Assembly (NCBI RefSeq): GCF_003634705.1
Contig: NZ_RBWU01000001.1
Location: 806,001 to 870,000, forward strand
Origin: Actinomadura pelletieri DSM 43383
GTDB lineage: Bacteria > Actinomycetota > Actinomycetes > Streptosporangiales > Streptosporangiaceae
Length of the DNA stretch: 64,000 nucleotides
Reading direction: 5' to 3'
Positions 35,820 through 51,081 of the stretch are shown here, one piece after another (position 1 is the stretch's first letter; the number at the start of each line of letters is the position of its first letter). The position numbers were made by a program, and so were the translations under genes. The notes under the pieces were generated by a model. The model was not told where the DNA came from. It ran no database searches and worked only from the letters and a program-made list of their open reading frames with translations.

Positions 35820-36692
35820 ATGAGCATTGTTGTCACTACACCGACCGGACATGTGGGGTCACGGGTGGTCCGGTTGTTGTTGCAGGCGGGTGTTCGTCCG
35901 CGGGTGCTGGTGCGGGACCCGGGGCGGTTGGACGCGGGCACCCGTGAGCGCGTGGACGTTCGGCGCGGCGACATGACGGATGCCGCGTTCGTCCGCAAGG
36001 CGACGTCTGGTGCGCGGACGGTCTTCTGGGTCGACCCGACCCCGCACATGTCCGAGGACCCGATCGGAACCTCGGAGCGGACCGCCTCCGCCCTGGTCGA
36101 CGCCGCCCGAGCAGGGGACGTCCAGCGGGTCGTGCTGTTGAGCAGTGTCGGGGCCGAGAAGCGTCACGGTGTCGGCCATATCGATGGGCTGGCGCGTATT
36201 GAGCAGTTGCTCGACGCTACTGGCGCCGACACGCTTCATTTGCGCTGCGGCTACTTCTTCACCAACCTTCTCCTGGATCTGGACGGCCTGGCCGCGGGCG
36301 TGTTGACCACGACCTTCCGGCCCGACAGGCCGATGGCGTGGGTCGATCCACGTGATGTCGGGGACGTCGTCGCCGCGCGGCTGCTCGACGACTCGTGGAC
36401 CGGTCGTGTGGTGCAGGGCGTCCACGGGCCTGAGGACCTCACGTTCGAGCAGGTGGCGGAAACACTGACCGAGGTTCTGGGTAAGCCGATCCGGCTGAAC
36501 GTCGTCGGTGACGACGATGTTCGTACCGCGCTGCGTTCGGCCGGTCTGCCGCCGGGCGCTGTGGAGGGCATCGTCGGGATGGCCGCCGGTACGCGCGATC
36601 TGGTGCCCGAGCAGCCGCGCGACGTGGTGACCACGACGCCCACACCACTTGCGGCCTGGGCCTACACCCACCTTCGTCCGCTGCTTGCTTAG
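35820..36692 (+). CDS. NmrA-like NAD(P)-binding oxidoreductase
   Basis: The 290-residue protein is an atypical short-chain dehydrogenase of the NmrA/HSCARG type. It begins SIVVTTPTGHVGSRVVRLLL, a variant of the GxxGxxG nucleotide-binding motif (TPTGHVG). Further features are VLVRDPGRL, RGDMTD, VVLLSSVGAEKRHGVGHIDG and AWVDPRDVGDVVAARLL. The catalytic Tyr-x3-Lys of classical members is missing, as in NmrA regulators. It may sense NAD(P) ratio or reduce a small substrate; which is unknown. GGGGGA lies before the ATG. It stands alone, with a duplicated leader segment upstream. Confidence 0.82.
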   Translation: MSIVVTTPTGHVGSRVVRLLLQAGVRPRVLVRDPGRLDAGTRERVDVRRGDMTDAAFVRKATSGARTVFWVDPTPHMSEDPIGTSERTASALVDAARAGDVQRVVLLSSVGAEKRHGVGHIDGLARIEQLLDATGADTLHLRCGYFFTNLLLDLDGLAAGVLTTTFRPDRPMAWVDPRDVGDVVAARLLDDSWTGRVVQGVHGPEDLTFEQVAETLTEVLGKPIRLNVVGDDDVRTALRSAGLPPGAVEGIVGMAAGTRDLVPEQPRDVVTTTPTPLAAWAYTHLRPLLA

Positions 36693-36991
36693 GGGCGGGT
36701 ATCGAGGTGCCGTCGGAGGGCGCGCCTTCGGGTTCACGCCGCAGCTAGGTCATCAGCAATGTTGATGTCACCTCGCAGGTGTCACTTATGTCCGGCTGCC
36801 CGTCGCCTGTTTGGGGGTTGGTGGGTGACTGGCCACTTGAGATACGGCCTGGTTGGTGGTTGTAGGCGGTCAGTGACCGTTTGATCGGGGCGTTGATCTG
36901 GGGCCTATATCTCCGCTCCTCGTCGCCGCTGGATGTACTGCCCATGGACGTTGGTGACGGCGACACGGGGTGGATGATCTTGAAATAGGGA

Positions 36992-37047
36992 GGACCTCCT
37001 GGCGTGGTGTGGAGCTACCACATAGCCACTCCACACCCCGGAGGTCC
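36992..37047. repeat. Large inverted repeat in front of the transposase remnant
   Basis: GGACCTCC (36992-36999) pairs with GGAGGTCC (37040-37047). The nested GGTGTGGAG pairs with CTCCACACC around a loop containing CTACCACATAGCCA. The structure ends two bases before the GTG of the transposase-like frame, so it could be a translation-blocking leader or part of the element's end. Confidence 0.65.
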
Positions 37048-37049
37048 TT

Positions 37050-37200
37050 GTGCCCCACCGTAACGCGCCACTGTGTGAGCGGTACGGGGTTGGGCCGTCC
37101 GGTGGCGGATCGCGTTGGGGCGAGGGCGAAGCGGCTCGTCCGCCAAGGTCATCGCCGGGGTCACTACCGGCCGCGATCTCACCGACAGTGCCGTCAGGAG
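37050..37200 (+). pseudogene. IS481-like transposase 5' remnant
   Basis: From GTG at 37050 the frame starts MPHRNAPL, the hallmark opening of actinobacterial IS481-family transposases. It then loses similarity after ARP near residue 30, with no helix-turn-helix core and no DDE catalytic domain downstream. The element is therefore dead. Identification rests on the opening octapeptide and the ribosome-binding GGAGG inside the stem-loop. Confidence 0.5.
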
Positions 37201-37691
37201 AACATTTGCCGGGCGGGTGTTGCCGCAGCAGGACGATGTGCGGGGCCTGCGTCCTAGGGCGAACGCCGCATTTGGGTGTGCTGGTTGTCCTGTGGTTGGC
37301 CGGCCAGCAGCTTGGCTGGTGATCAGCGCCGGTTGGAATTACAGCGGAGCGGGGCGGGACGGTGACACGCGTCGGCTTGGCATCGTTGAGCATCGGAGGC
37401 GCCCCTGCGAGGCTGGTCTACCGACAGCCATCCAAGTGCGGTCCTGGGTCTTTTCGGGCTGGTCATGGGCGCTTTTTTGCCGTTGTCCGCGGCCGGTCTC
37501 GGCTGTGGGTGTTGCCTTGGCGGTTGATCATTCGTCCTGGGGAGGGGCTGGTGGGGTCGGGCATCGGGGGGTGAAGGGCGGGTCGGTCGCGGTCAGTAGT
37601 GATCAGTGTCTTGACTGATCGACAAAGCCGATTCACGCTTGGCGCAACTGACCGGTCAGTGTCCCCTCCCCCACGTTCATCAGGAGACTGG

Positions 37692-40325
37692 ATGCTGTCG
37701 CGGGTTTCATCCCGCGCGGCGGCCGCCCTGGTGGCCCTTGTCGTGCTCGTCGGCGTGCCTGTGCACGCCGACGCGTTCGGCGCGGGCGCCTCGGTGAGAC
37801 TGACCGCGCAGGCCAAGAACATCCCAGCGCCCAAGAGTTTTTTCGGCTTCGCCATGGGCACGACCGGAAAGCTCGCCGGATTCGACAAGATCAAGCAGTA
37901 TCTCCGACTGATCGCCGACCGGTCCGACCGGGTGAACTACCAGGTCGTCGACAGAACAACGATGGGTAACGACTACCCCGTGTTGTTCGTGAGTTCGCCT
38001 CGAAATCTGCGGAACCTCAATCAGATCGTGCGGGACAACCAGCGGCTCGCCGATCCGCGTGGGATCTCCGAGCAGGAGGCCCGCCGACTGTCCGAGCGGA
38101 GTAAGCCCATTTACCTGATCGAGGGCACGTTGCACTCCACGGAGGTCGGCAACACGCAGGCGTTGATGGACATCGTCCACCGGTTCGCCACCGAGGATTC
38201 CGACTACACCGATACCGTGCTCGACAACGCGGTTCTGCTGGTGGTCCCGTCCGCGAACCCGGACGGTCAACATCTTGTCGTCGACCATTTCAACAAGACC
38301 GCGGGTACTGCTTACAACCGCGTCTACCCGGACCTGTACCACCGGTATGTCGGTCACGACAACAACCGTGACTGGTTCATGTTCACGCAGCGGGAGTCCC
38401 GCACTCGTGTGTTGTTGGAGCAGACGTACCGGCCGGTCGTCGCGCACTACATGCACCAGGCCGGTACTACGGGTCCACGGTTGTGGACGCCTCCTTACGA
38501 CGAGCCGCTCGGCAGTGGCGTCGACCCGATCACGCTCCAGTCGGCGACCTTGCAGGGGCAGCACGCGGCGCGCGCGTTGACCGCCGAGGGGAAGAAGGGC
38601 GTCGGCACCGACGACGCGTACGGCATTTTCTGGAACGCCGACGTGATGGGGTTCTCCACGTTCCTCGGCACGTCGCTGTTCCTGACCGAGATCGCCAGCG
38701 CCCGGGATCTCGCGTACCCGTACACGTCGTCCGACGGTAAGCCGCTCGGTTCGCAGAACCGGACGATGCGGATGCTTCAGCCGTACGACAAGGACACCTG
38801 GACGCTGGAGCAGATCGTCGCGTACGCCAAGACGGCCGCCTACGCGGGGATCGAGAATGTCGCGAAGAATCCTGAGTCGTGGTTGTTCAACAACCTCTAC
38901 CAGACGGCTCGGAACGGGGTGGCTCTGCCGGATGTCGAGCCGGGCACTCCGCAGGCGTACGTGGTCCCGGCCGGGCAGCGCGACCCGTTCGCGGTCCTGG
39001 AGATGATGCGGATCTTCGAGTTCGGACGCGTGGAGATCGACCAGGCCACCGCTCCGTTCACGGCGGGCGGCAAGACATACCCGGCGGGCTCGTACGTGCT
39101 GCGCACCCGGCAGCCGCTCGGCCGCTGGATCAACCAGCTGCTCGAGATCGACAAGTATCCGGAGACCGCGGCGCGCAAGTGCGGTCAGTGTCCGCTGATC
39201 ATGCCGTACAGCGAGACGACCGACAATGTCGCCCTGTTGCTCGGGGTGGACGTCGACCCGATCAAGGAGCAGGTCAAGGCGTCGTTGCGGCGCGTCCAGC
39301 AGGTGCGTCCCGAGCAGGTGCGGATGCCGGCGTCGCCGCAGGGGGCCTACCTCGTCGGGCCGGAGTCGTATGGCGTCGCGCACGTGCTGTCCCGATTGCA
39401 GAAGGCGAACGTGCCGACGTTCCGGTCGGCGGAGGAGTTCAAGGCCGTCGACCGGACGTTCGCGCCGGGCACGGTCGTGGTCCCGCCGACGGCGCAGGCC
39501 CGGCAGGTGCTCCAGCGCGTCTCGGCGGACACCGGGCTGCCGGTCTATGGGACGGACAAAGCGCCCAAGGTGGATGGCTTCACCCTCAAACCCGGCACCA
39601 AGGTCGGGTTGATCCGCGGGGCGAACAACATGCCCGGCGGCTGGATGACGTGGATGTTCGACCACTACGGCATCGACTACAAGGTGGTCTCCGCCGACGA
39701 CTACGCCGATCTCGCCGGGAAGTACGACACGATCGTCCTGGCCGATGGGGTGTCCAAGAACACCATCGTCACCGGTCTGGACCCGGCGAAGAACCCGCCG
39801 GAGTTCCGGTGGGCGCGCGGTGTCGGCGAGGAGGGCTGGGGCAAGCTCGCGGACTACGTCTCCGCGGGCGGCAACCTGGTCGCGATCGGCAGCGCGTCGG
39901 AGACCGCGCGGCAACTCCTCGATCTGCCGGTCGAGAACGCGGCGTCGTCCCAGCTCAGCGCGCCGGGTTCGTTGCTGCGGGCGTCGTACGACCCGAAGGT
40001 CCCGGCGGCCTGGGGAATGCCGAAGTCCGGCGCGGTCTGGTTCAACCGGGACGCGGCGTACAAGGTCACCGGCGACGGCCGGGTCGCGTCCCGGTACCCC
40101 GGCGACGGTGAGTTGCTGGTCAGCGGCTACGCGCAGGGCACGGCGACGCTGCACGGGCTGGCCAATGTGGTGTCGTTCGAGGTCGGGAAGGGGCATGCCA
40201 CCATCGCGGGTAGCGAGATCACCTTCCGGAGCTGGCCGCGGCAGACCTGGCCGATCGTCGTCAACTCGATCTATCAGGGGCCGTCCAAGCCGACGAAGTC
40301 CGGTGTGACGGACGACGGAAGCTAA
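37692..40325 (+). CDS. Exported M14-family zinc carboxypeptidase-like protein
   Basis: The 877-residue protein has a signal peptide (MLSRVSSRAAAALVALVVLV, cut near VHADA). The M14 metallopeptidase domain covers residues ~45-400. The zinc motif HxxE is in EGTLHSTEVGN (His148, Glu151), and the third ligand is in VVAHYMHQAG (His252 or His255). NPDGQHLVVDHFNKTAGTAYNRVYPDLYHRYVGHDNNRDWFMF matches the substrate-binding segment of large M14 members. A C-terminal half of ~450 residues, with alpha/beta segments such as GTKVGLIRGANNM, resembles a glutamine-amidotransferase-like accessory fold. It would act outside the cell on peptides. The ATG follows AGGAG. A strong hairpin lies downstream, shared with a convergent gene. 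Confidence 0.88.
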   Translation: MLSRVSSRAAAALVALVVLVGVPVHADAFGAGASVRLTAQAKNIPAPKSFFGFAMGTTGKLAGFDKIKQYLRLIADRSDRVNYQVVDRTTMGNDYPVLFVSSPRNLRNLNQIVRDNQRLADPRGISEQEARRLSERSKPIYLIEGTLHSTEVGNTQALMDIVHRFATEDSDYTDTVLDNAVLLVVPSANPDGQHLVVDHFNKTAGTAYNRVYPDLYHRYVGHDNNRDWFMFTQRESRTRVLLEQTYRPVVAHYMHQAGTTGPRLWTPPYDEPLGSGVDPITLQSATLQGQHAARALTAEGKKGVGTDDAYGIFWNADVMGFSTFLGTSLFLTEIASARDLAYPYTSSDGKPLGSQNRTMRMLQPYDKDTWTLEQIVAYAKTAAYAGIENVAKNPESWLFNNLYQTARNGVALPDVEPGTPQAYVVPAGQRDPFAVLEMMRIFEFGRVEIDQATAPFTAGGKTYPAGSYVLRTRQPLGRWINQLLEIDKYPETAARKCGQCPLIMPYSETTDNVALLLGVDVDPIKEQVKASLRRVQQVRPEQVRMPASPQGAYLVGPESYGVAHVLSRLQKANVPTFRSAEEFKAVDRTFAPGTVVVPPTAQARQVLQRVSADTGLPVYGTDKAPKVDGFTLKPGTKVGLIRGANNMPGGWMTWMFDHYGIDYKVVSADDYADLAGKYDTIVLADGVSKNTIVTGLDPAKNPPEFRWARGVGEEGWGKLADYVSAGGNLVAIGSASETARQLLDLPVENAASSQLSAPGSLLRASYDPKVPAAWGMPKSGAVWFNRDAAYKVTGDGRVASRYPGDGELLVSGYAQGTATLHGLANVVSFEVGKGHATIAGSEITFRSWPRQTWPIVVNSIYQGPSKPTKSGVTDDGS

Positions 40326-40335
40326 GGCCGTCCTC

Positions 40336-40376
40336 GATCGCGGTCGGTGAGCCGTCCGGGCTCGCCGGCCGCGATC
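40336..40376. terminator. Bidirectional hairpin between convergent genes
   Basis: GATCGCGG (40336-40343) pairs with CCGCGATC (40369-40376), with further inner pairing TGAGCC/GGGCTC. It lies 10 bases after the M14 stop and 26 bases after the end of the convergent phosphoesterase gene, so it can serve both. Confidence 0.7.
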
Positions 40377-40401
40377 AACGTTCGGACCGGCAGGGGGCTG
40401 C

Positions 40402-41280
40402 TCAGGAGGGCATTGCGTTGATCAGCGCGGTCAGGTCGGGGGTGTCGCCGTGGACGTCGGCGAGCCAGGGGTCGTGGACGTACTCGAAGTCGTAGGTCGC
40501 GGTGTCGAGGAGGCCGATGCCGCCCGCCGCGACCTGTTGCCGGGGATTGATCGGGTCGGGGGACCTCCGGTGGACCTTGGGCGGGACGAGTTGGGCGAGC
40601 GCATAGGAGGTCGTCGTCCCGTATCGGCGTGGCCCGTTCTCGTGGTGGTAGTGGCCGCCGACGTGCAGGCGGGGTTGCAGGTGTTCGAGGAGGCGGGTCA
40701 GCTTCGGTGATCCCTGGACGGTGTCGCGGTAGGTCGACATGCCGTAGGGCCCGTCATGGGTGACCAGGATGTCCACGCTGCCGGGTTCGGTGTGGAGGAG
40801 GCGGTCGTAGGCGGCGGCGTCGTAGTCCGTGGGGCCCGGCAGCTCGATCTTTCCGAGGAATGCCGTGCGCCGCCCCGCGACCTCGGTGATGTGTCCGCAG
40901 GCGACGTGGTGGTAGGCGCCCAGCGGGTCGACCGGTGTCACGGGGGCGGCACGGGTCTTGTGGAGGCCGGCGAGCCATGTGTGATCCTCGTGGTTGCCGC
41001 TGAGGAACAGGATCGGGGGAATGTGCGCGAGCGCCAGCCGGACGCCCTCGGCCAGGTGGGGAGAAGGATCGAGGAGGTCGAAGAAGGCGTCCTGAGCCGG
41101 ATTGTCGGCTCGGAACCGGCGGCTTGCGTCGTCCCACCGGTCGGGACTGGGAAAGGCACCGAGATCTCCGACCTGAATGACGGCGTCAAGCCGGATTCCT
41201 CGGTGGCGGGAAAGTGCAACGGCGGCTCCTAGAGCGTGCAGGACGCACCCATGGACATCACCGATGAACGCTATTCGCAT
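40402..41280 (-). CDS. Calcineurin-like metallophosphoesterase
   Basis: The 292-residue cytoplasmic protein carries the full set of metallophosphoesterase motifs: FIGDVHGCV (Asp and His), VIQVGDLGAFP (Asp), FLSGNHEDHTWL (Asn and His), VTHDGPYG (His) and HVGGHYHHE (His pair). It would hydrolyse phosphoester bonds with a di-metal centre. The substrate is unknown. It begins close to the methionine start with the first motif at residue 6. It is a single gene convergent with the M14 peptidase. Confidence 0.88.
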   Translation of the reverse strand: MRIAFIGDVHGCVLHALGAAVALSRHRGIRLDAVIQVGDLGAFPSPDRWDDASRRFRADNPAQDAFFDLLDPSPHLAEGVRLALAHIPPILFLSGNHEDHTWLAGLHKTRAAPVTPVDPLGAYHHVACGHITEVAGRRTAFLGKIELPGPTDYDAAAYDRLLHTEPGSVDILVTHDGPYGMSTYRDTVQGSPKLTRLLEHLQPRLHVGGHYHHENGPRRYGTTTSYALAQLVPPKVHRRSPDPINPRQQVAAGGIGLLDTATYDFEYVHDPWLADVHGDTPDLTALINAMPS

Positions 41281-42044
41281 TGTTTTCCTTGGCAGATTTC
41301 CAAAATGTCTTCAGTGGTTCAAGTAGGCCATATGCGGCTACCCGAGGTAGAGCTGACCTGGGCGTCGGTAATGGTGCTGCGCCGGTGAGGCGCCCGACGC
41401 GACACCTCCCCGATGAACCGCAGGAACGCCCTTCGGAGAAGTCTGGATGGCAAGGTATCCGGCGCCGGCGCGGACGGGAGGCTGCCCTCGCCACCCGCGA
41501 TTTCACCTCGGAGGACTCCGCGGAGGTCGCCGACATCATCGCCCTGACGCTCCAACCGTCCTACGCCCGGGACACTCTGGCGTCCCACGAGAAGTCCTTG
41601 GCAAGCTTTCCCTGTACCCGAATCTGTGGCGCGTGGCCGAGCCGAGCCGGCAGGGCCGGCAGGGGCGCACGGCGATCGTGGGCCTGCCGTGGATCGGCGC
41701 CAGTACGCGCGGCGATTCGGCGTGGGTGGCCGGCGCCATGGTGTTGTGCGGGCCGGTGACCTGCTCGGTAGGCGGCGGCGAGCGCGACACGGAAGCACAA
41801 CTGGGGCGCTGGTCGGGCTCGCGCCGGAATCTTTGGGGGCTGCTGGGGACGATAGGTGCAGACTAATCGGTAGGAATCTCTCCGTCGTCTCATGTTCTTC
41901 GAATGACCGGTAGAAGTCCGCCCTGGTGTTGGGGGCACGGGGTACGGCTGTGGGTTGCTGCTGCACCCGTCATCTCTGAAACTCGTGTCGCTGTTTTCCG
42001 TCTCCGACCGGGTGGAGTCCGTCGCCGGCCCCGGAGACGACGAT

Positions 42045-42072
42045 GGCAAGGACGCGATTCGCGCTCCTTGCC
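42045..42072. terminator. Hairpin upstream of the rifamycin-associated element
   Basis: GGCAAGGA and TCCTTGCC pair over 8 bp, with an inner CGCG/CGCG pairing and one bulged base. It lies about 20 bases before the RAE palindrome. It may insulate rox from upstream transcription. Confidence 0.5.
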
Positions 42073-42087
42073 ATTTTCAATGTATAG

Positions 42088-48230
<6,143 letters not shown>

Positions 48231-48231
48231 G

Positions 48232-48636
48232 TCAGTCCGTGTCGTCCGGGTTCTCTCGCTCCGACTGTTCGGCGGGCGGCTCGGTGCCCGCGTGGAGCAG
48301 TTCTGTGAGGAGTTCCCGCGCTCGATCTTCCGTCGTCGACGTGTCGGTCGTCAGCTCGAGGGAGGTGCCGTCCGGACGGGTCACCTTGACGGTCATCTGG
48401 CCGCGCCGTTGCTGAAGCCACGTGATCAGTGCACTGACCAGGGCGACCGCCGCTCCGCCGGACTCGATCGCGACCGTCAGTATCTCGACGGTCGCGCCGA
48501 GCGTGCCCGGTTCCGGGGGTTGCGCGACGTGTCGGACACGGCCGCGCAGCTCGTCCTCCGCCACCAACCACGACCGCAGTGCACGGAGTTCGTCAGCGCC
48601 GTTTCCGGCCTCTGCGATTGAAACGGTCACTTTCAT
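48232..48636 (-). CDS. Effector-associated constant component EACC1 (small membrane protein)
   Basis: The 134-residue protein matches the actinobacterial EACC1 family. It has an N-terminal strand and helix (ELRALRSWLVAEDELRGRVR), PPEPGTLGATVEILTVAIES, one membrane segment (GGAAVALVSALITWL) and a cytoplasmic strand pair (GQMTVKVTRPDGTSLELTT). EACC1 genes are described as the constant partner of variable NTPase/protease effectors in conflict systems. Here its TGA is followed by one base and then the ATG of the caspase/STAND gene, so the two are translationally coupled. The ATG at 48636 follows GGGAG. A role as membrane adaptor or sensor is established only by association, not biochemistry. Confidence 0.82.
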   Translation of the reverse strand: MKVTVSIAEAGNGADELRALRSWLVAEDELRGRVRHVAQPPEPGTLGATVEILTVAIESGGAAVALVSALITWLQQRRGQMTVKVTRPDGTSLELTTDTSTTEDRARELLTELLHAGTEPPAEQSERENPDDTD

Positions 48637-48942
48637 TCGTCCGCACTCCCGAAATGAAAGGTGTGGCGTTGCCCGTCCGATCCGATGGGCTGCTGCGGTA
48701 ACCTGATCACACCTGAATAGTTCACAAGACCTTAGCCTCTCCTGGTTCGCGTGCCCCGCTGGAGCGCTATTCGGGCGGTCCTTTGTTTGGGGAAACGGCC
48801 GGCCGAACGTCCGGATACGATCACGGGTGAGCAGTTTCCCGCTCGGGGAATCTTGGAGGGAAATGAAACCGAGGCGCCCAGGGCGGTTATCCCGTCTCGC
48901 GCCCGCGACTCGACCGCGCGGCCCAGGCTTGGACGTGTCCTG
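48637..48942. other. Divergent region between EACC1 and DUF418 genes
   Basis: About 300 bases holding both promoters. The right part contains a short upstream reading frame listed separately. No palindromic operator was recognised. Confidence 0.4.
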
Positions 48943-48943
48943 A
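48863..48943 (+). CDS. Possible upstream leader peptide coupled to the DUF418 gene
   Basis: An ATG at 48863 follows a good GGAGGG site, and the frame runs 26 codons (KPRRPGRLSRLAPATRPRGP, then GLDVS). It stops at TGA, which shares bases with the ATG of the membrane protein (TGATG). The main gene itself has no good ribosome-binding site, so it may depend on translation of this leader. The peptide is very basic and unrecognised. Confidence 0.35.
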   Translation: MKPRRPGRLSRLAPATRPRGPGLDVS

Positions 48944-50187
48944 TGGAGGCCGTCGGGCCCGGAGCGGAGCCGAGTGGCGGCAGCGGGGCGCCCGTCCGGC
49001 CGAAGCCGTCCTCGGAAGCATCCCCGACCGTGGCTCCTCGGGAGAGGCTGATCGGGCTGGATCTGGCCCGGGGGGTCGCCGTGCTCGGGATGTTCGCCGC
49101 CCATATCGGCCCGGACCCGGAGGACGGGGGTGCGGTGCTCCAGGTCGCGCATGGACGGTCGGCCGCGTTGTTCGCCCTGCTGGCGGGGGTGGCGCTGGTG
49201 ATCATCAGTGGTCGGCGGCGCCCCAAGACCGGGCGGGAGGGGCGGCAGGCGGCGGCGAAGGTGGCGATCCGCGCCGTGGTGTTGCTCGTGCTGGGGACGG
49301 CCGTGGCGATGATCCCGACGCCGGTGGACGTGATCCTCGCCTATTACGGGCTCTACTTTCTGCTGGCATTGCCTTTGCTGCGGCTGTCCGCCACGGCCTT
49401 GGCGGTCTTGGCCGCCGTGTCGGCCGTGGCGGGTCCGCTGTTCTCCTTCGGGGCTCGGGCCTTCCTGGAAGAGCGGACGTGGGCGCTTTCCGGAGGACGA
49501 GCCGTCAACGCCCACGACCCCATTGAATGGTTGAGCCACGAAGGTGTCATCGACCTTTTCCTCACCGGGGCCTACCCGGCGATGACGTGGATGCCGTACG
49601 TGCTCGCCGGAATGGCCCTGGGACGGCTGGACCTGAGGGCCGCCGGGGTACGTTGGCGGTTGGCGGTCATCGGTCCGGTGCTCGCCTTGGTGGGCTACGG
49701 GTCGTCCTGGCTGGCCCTGCATGTCTTTCCGGGGGTCCGTGCGGACATCGGGGGCTCCGGCTGGTACGACATGGACCCCTCGGCTTGGTGGACGGGGCCG
49801 GAGACCGGCACCGTCGATCCCCACACACCCGCGTTGTTGCTGGTCGCCGCGCCGCACAGCGGTACGCCCTTCGAGGTCGTCGCCAACATCGGCGTGGCGA
49901 TCACCGTTGTCGTGTGCGCCGTCGCGCTCGTCGACCTACGGCCGTGGGCGACCCGGGCACTGCGTCCGGTGATCGCCGTGGGCACCATGTCGTTGTCGTG
50001 CTATGTCGGGCACGTCCTGGCGCTTGCGGCCCTGGACACCGAGGTGACCCCGTCCCGACTGTTCGATCTGTTCGTCTTCATCGGCGTTGCCCTGGCCTTG
50101 GCCGTGATGTGGACCCGCCACTTTCGTCGCGGGCCCCTGGAGTACCTCCTCAACTCCGCCACGAGATTCGCGCGTCACGTCAGATGA
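48943..50187 (+). CDS. DUF418/heparan-acetyltransferase-like membrane protein
   Basis: The 414-residue protein has about ten membrane helices. It opens with a hydrophilic Pro-rich segment and then RERLIGLDLARGVAVLGMFA, the standard start of DUF418/DUF1624 acyltransferase-like proteins. The pattern AALFALLAGVALVIISGR and the conserved GAYPAMTWMPYVLAGMALGR follow. MSLSCYVGHVLALAAL lies near the C-terminus. Such proteins may transfer acyl groups across the membrane, but this is unproven for the branch. The start at 48943 is uncertain: the frame continues upstream, and a leader peptide with a better binding site overlaps it. Confidence 0.78.
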   Translation: MEAVGPGAEPSGGSGAPVRPKPSSEASPTVAPRERLIGLDLARGVAVLGMFAAHIGPDPEDGGAVLQVAHGRSAALFALLAGVALVIISGRRRPKTGREGRQAAAKVAIRAVVLLVLGTAVAMIPTPVDVILAYYGLYFLLALPLLRLSATALAVLAAVSAVAGPLFSFGARAFLEERTWALSGGRAVNAHDPIEWLSHEGVIDLFLTGAYPAMTWMPYVLAGMALGRLDLRAAGVRWRLAVIGPVLALVGYGSSWLALHVFPGVRADIGGSGWYDMDPSAWWTGPETGTVDPHTPALLLVAAPHSGTPFEVVANIGVAITVVVCAVALVDLRPWATRALRPVIAVGTMSLSCYVGHVLALAALDTEVTPSRLFDLFVFIGVALALAVMWTRHFRRGPLEYLLNSATRFARHVR

Positions 50188-50202
50188 ATTCGTCGTCTAC
50201 GG

Positions 50203-50973
50203 TCAGGCGAGGAAGTCGAGGACGGGTTTCAGGAAGTCGGCGGGACGTTCCGCCATCAGGACGTGGCCGGTGTCGAGTTCGGTGTACTCGCTGCCCGTGA
50301 TGGCGCTGGAGAACTCGCGGTGGTTCTCCACGGGGATCAACTGGTCCCGGGTGCAGCCGATGACGAGTGTGGGCGCCTCGATCCGCGGGAGCAGGGACCG
50401 GACGTCGACCCGCCGGACGAGGTCGAGCTGCCGCAACCGGCCGTCGACGGGACTCATGAACCAGCGCGCCTGCTCGGCGAGGTCGTGCCCGATCTCGTTG
50501 AGGTACCGGGGGGTGAACGAGGTCAGTGTGCCGAGACGGCCGAAAGCCTCGGGGTTGTCGGTGAGGGTCAGCCAGGCGGTGATCAGCTGCTGGATGTACT
50601 CGTCCTCGGCGTGGGGGAACCCGGCGACGAGGACCAGCCGCCGGACGAGGTCCGGCCGCAGTGCCGCGACGGCGGCTGCCGTGGGGGCGCCGAGCGAGAA
50701 GCCGAGCATGTCGGCGGGTCCGGTCCCGGCGTGTTCGATCACGGCGATGACCTGCTCGGCGAGTGTCTCGACGGTGAGTGGCGCGCCGTCGTCCTCGGCC
50801 GCGTCGCTGCCGGACAGATCGGGCAGGAGCACGGTGTTGTGGTCGGTGAGCTGTGGAAGGAGCCCGTCCCACATGGCGGAGCCGGAGCCCACACCGTGGA
50901 CCAGGACGAGGGCGGGCCCCGAACCCTCCGCGCGGTAGGTGATCTGCGCGTTTCCAACAGTAAGTTTCGTCAT
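50203..50973 (-). CDS. Alpha/beta hydrolase
   Basis: The 256-residue cytoplasmic enzyme has the alpha/beta-hydrolase fold. The oxyanion region is LVLVHGVGSGSAMWDGLLPQ, and the nucleophile elbow is MLGFSLGAPTAAA (Ser in GxSxG). The acid is in VIGCTRDQLIPVENH and the His in DTGHVLMAERPADFL. The ATG at 50973 (TKLTVGNAQITYRAEG) follows GGGGG. The substrate is unknown. It is divergent from an MmyB-type XRE regulator across ~110 bp, an arrangement that usually means the regulator controls it. An 8-bp inverted repeat lies in the shared gap. Confidence 0.88.
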   Translation of the reverse strand: MTKLTVGNAQITYRAEGSGPALVLVHGVGSGSAMWDGLLPQLTDHNTVLLPDLSGSDAAEDDGAPLTVETLAEQVIAVIEHAGTGPADMLGFSLGAPTAAAVAALRPDLVRRLVLVAGFPHAEDEYIQQLITAWLTLTDNPEAFGRLGTLTSFTPRYLNEIGHDLAEQARWFMSPVDGRLRQLDLVRRVDVRSLLPRIEAPTLVIGCTRDQLIPVENHREFSSAITGSEYTELDTGHVLMAERPADFLKPVLDFLA

Positions 50974-50984
50974 GCCCCCACGGT

Positions 50985-51014
50985 GTCCGCTCGGAACGGC
51001 CATGAGGAGCGGAC
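50985..51014. promoter_or_regulatory. Inverted repeat in the hydrolase/XRE divergent promoter
   Basis: GTCCGCTC (50985-50992) and GAGCGGAC (51007-51014) form a perfect inverted repeat with a 14-base spacer, between the two divergent starts. It is a candidate operator for the adjacent XRE regulator. Confidence 0.5.
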
Positions 51015-51081
51015 CGTTTTGGCTAGGACAAACGATCCCAGGCTGAGCCGGTGCGTATCGCAGATCATGGGAGGCATGGAG

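Larger units (their letters stand above)
36693..37691. other. Decayed 1-kb region with IS remnant
   Basis: No intact gene is seen. The left part carries a large stem-loop and an IS481-like transposase start (listed separately). The right part (37250-37690) has only implausible open frames. The M14 peptidase promoter must lie near the right end. Confidence 0.5.

Noticed and set aside
37115..37618. A 167-codon plus-strand gene
   Set aside because: It begins inside the transposase remnant, has no recognisable domain and ends in decayed DNA.
48751..48942. Longer N-terminus for the DUF418 protein
   Set aside because: The frame is open but the residues are low-complexity and family similarity begins after 48943. 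It is kept as an uncertainty in the entry.
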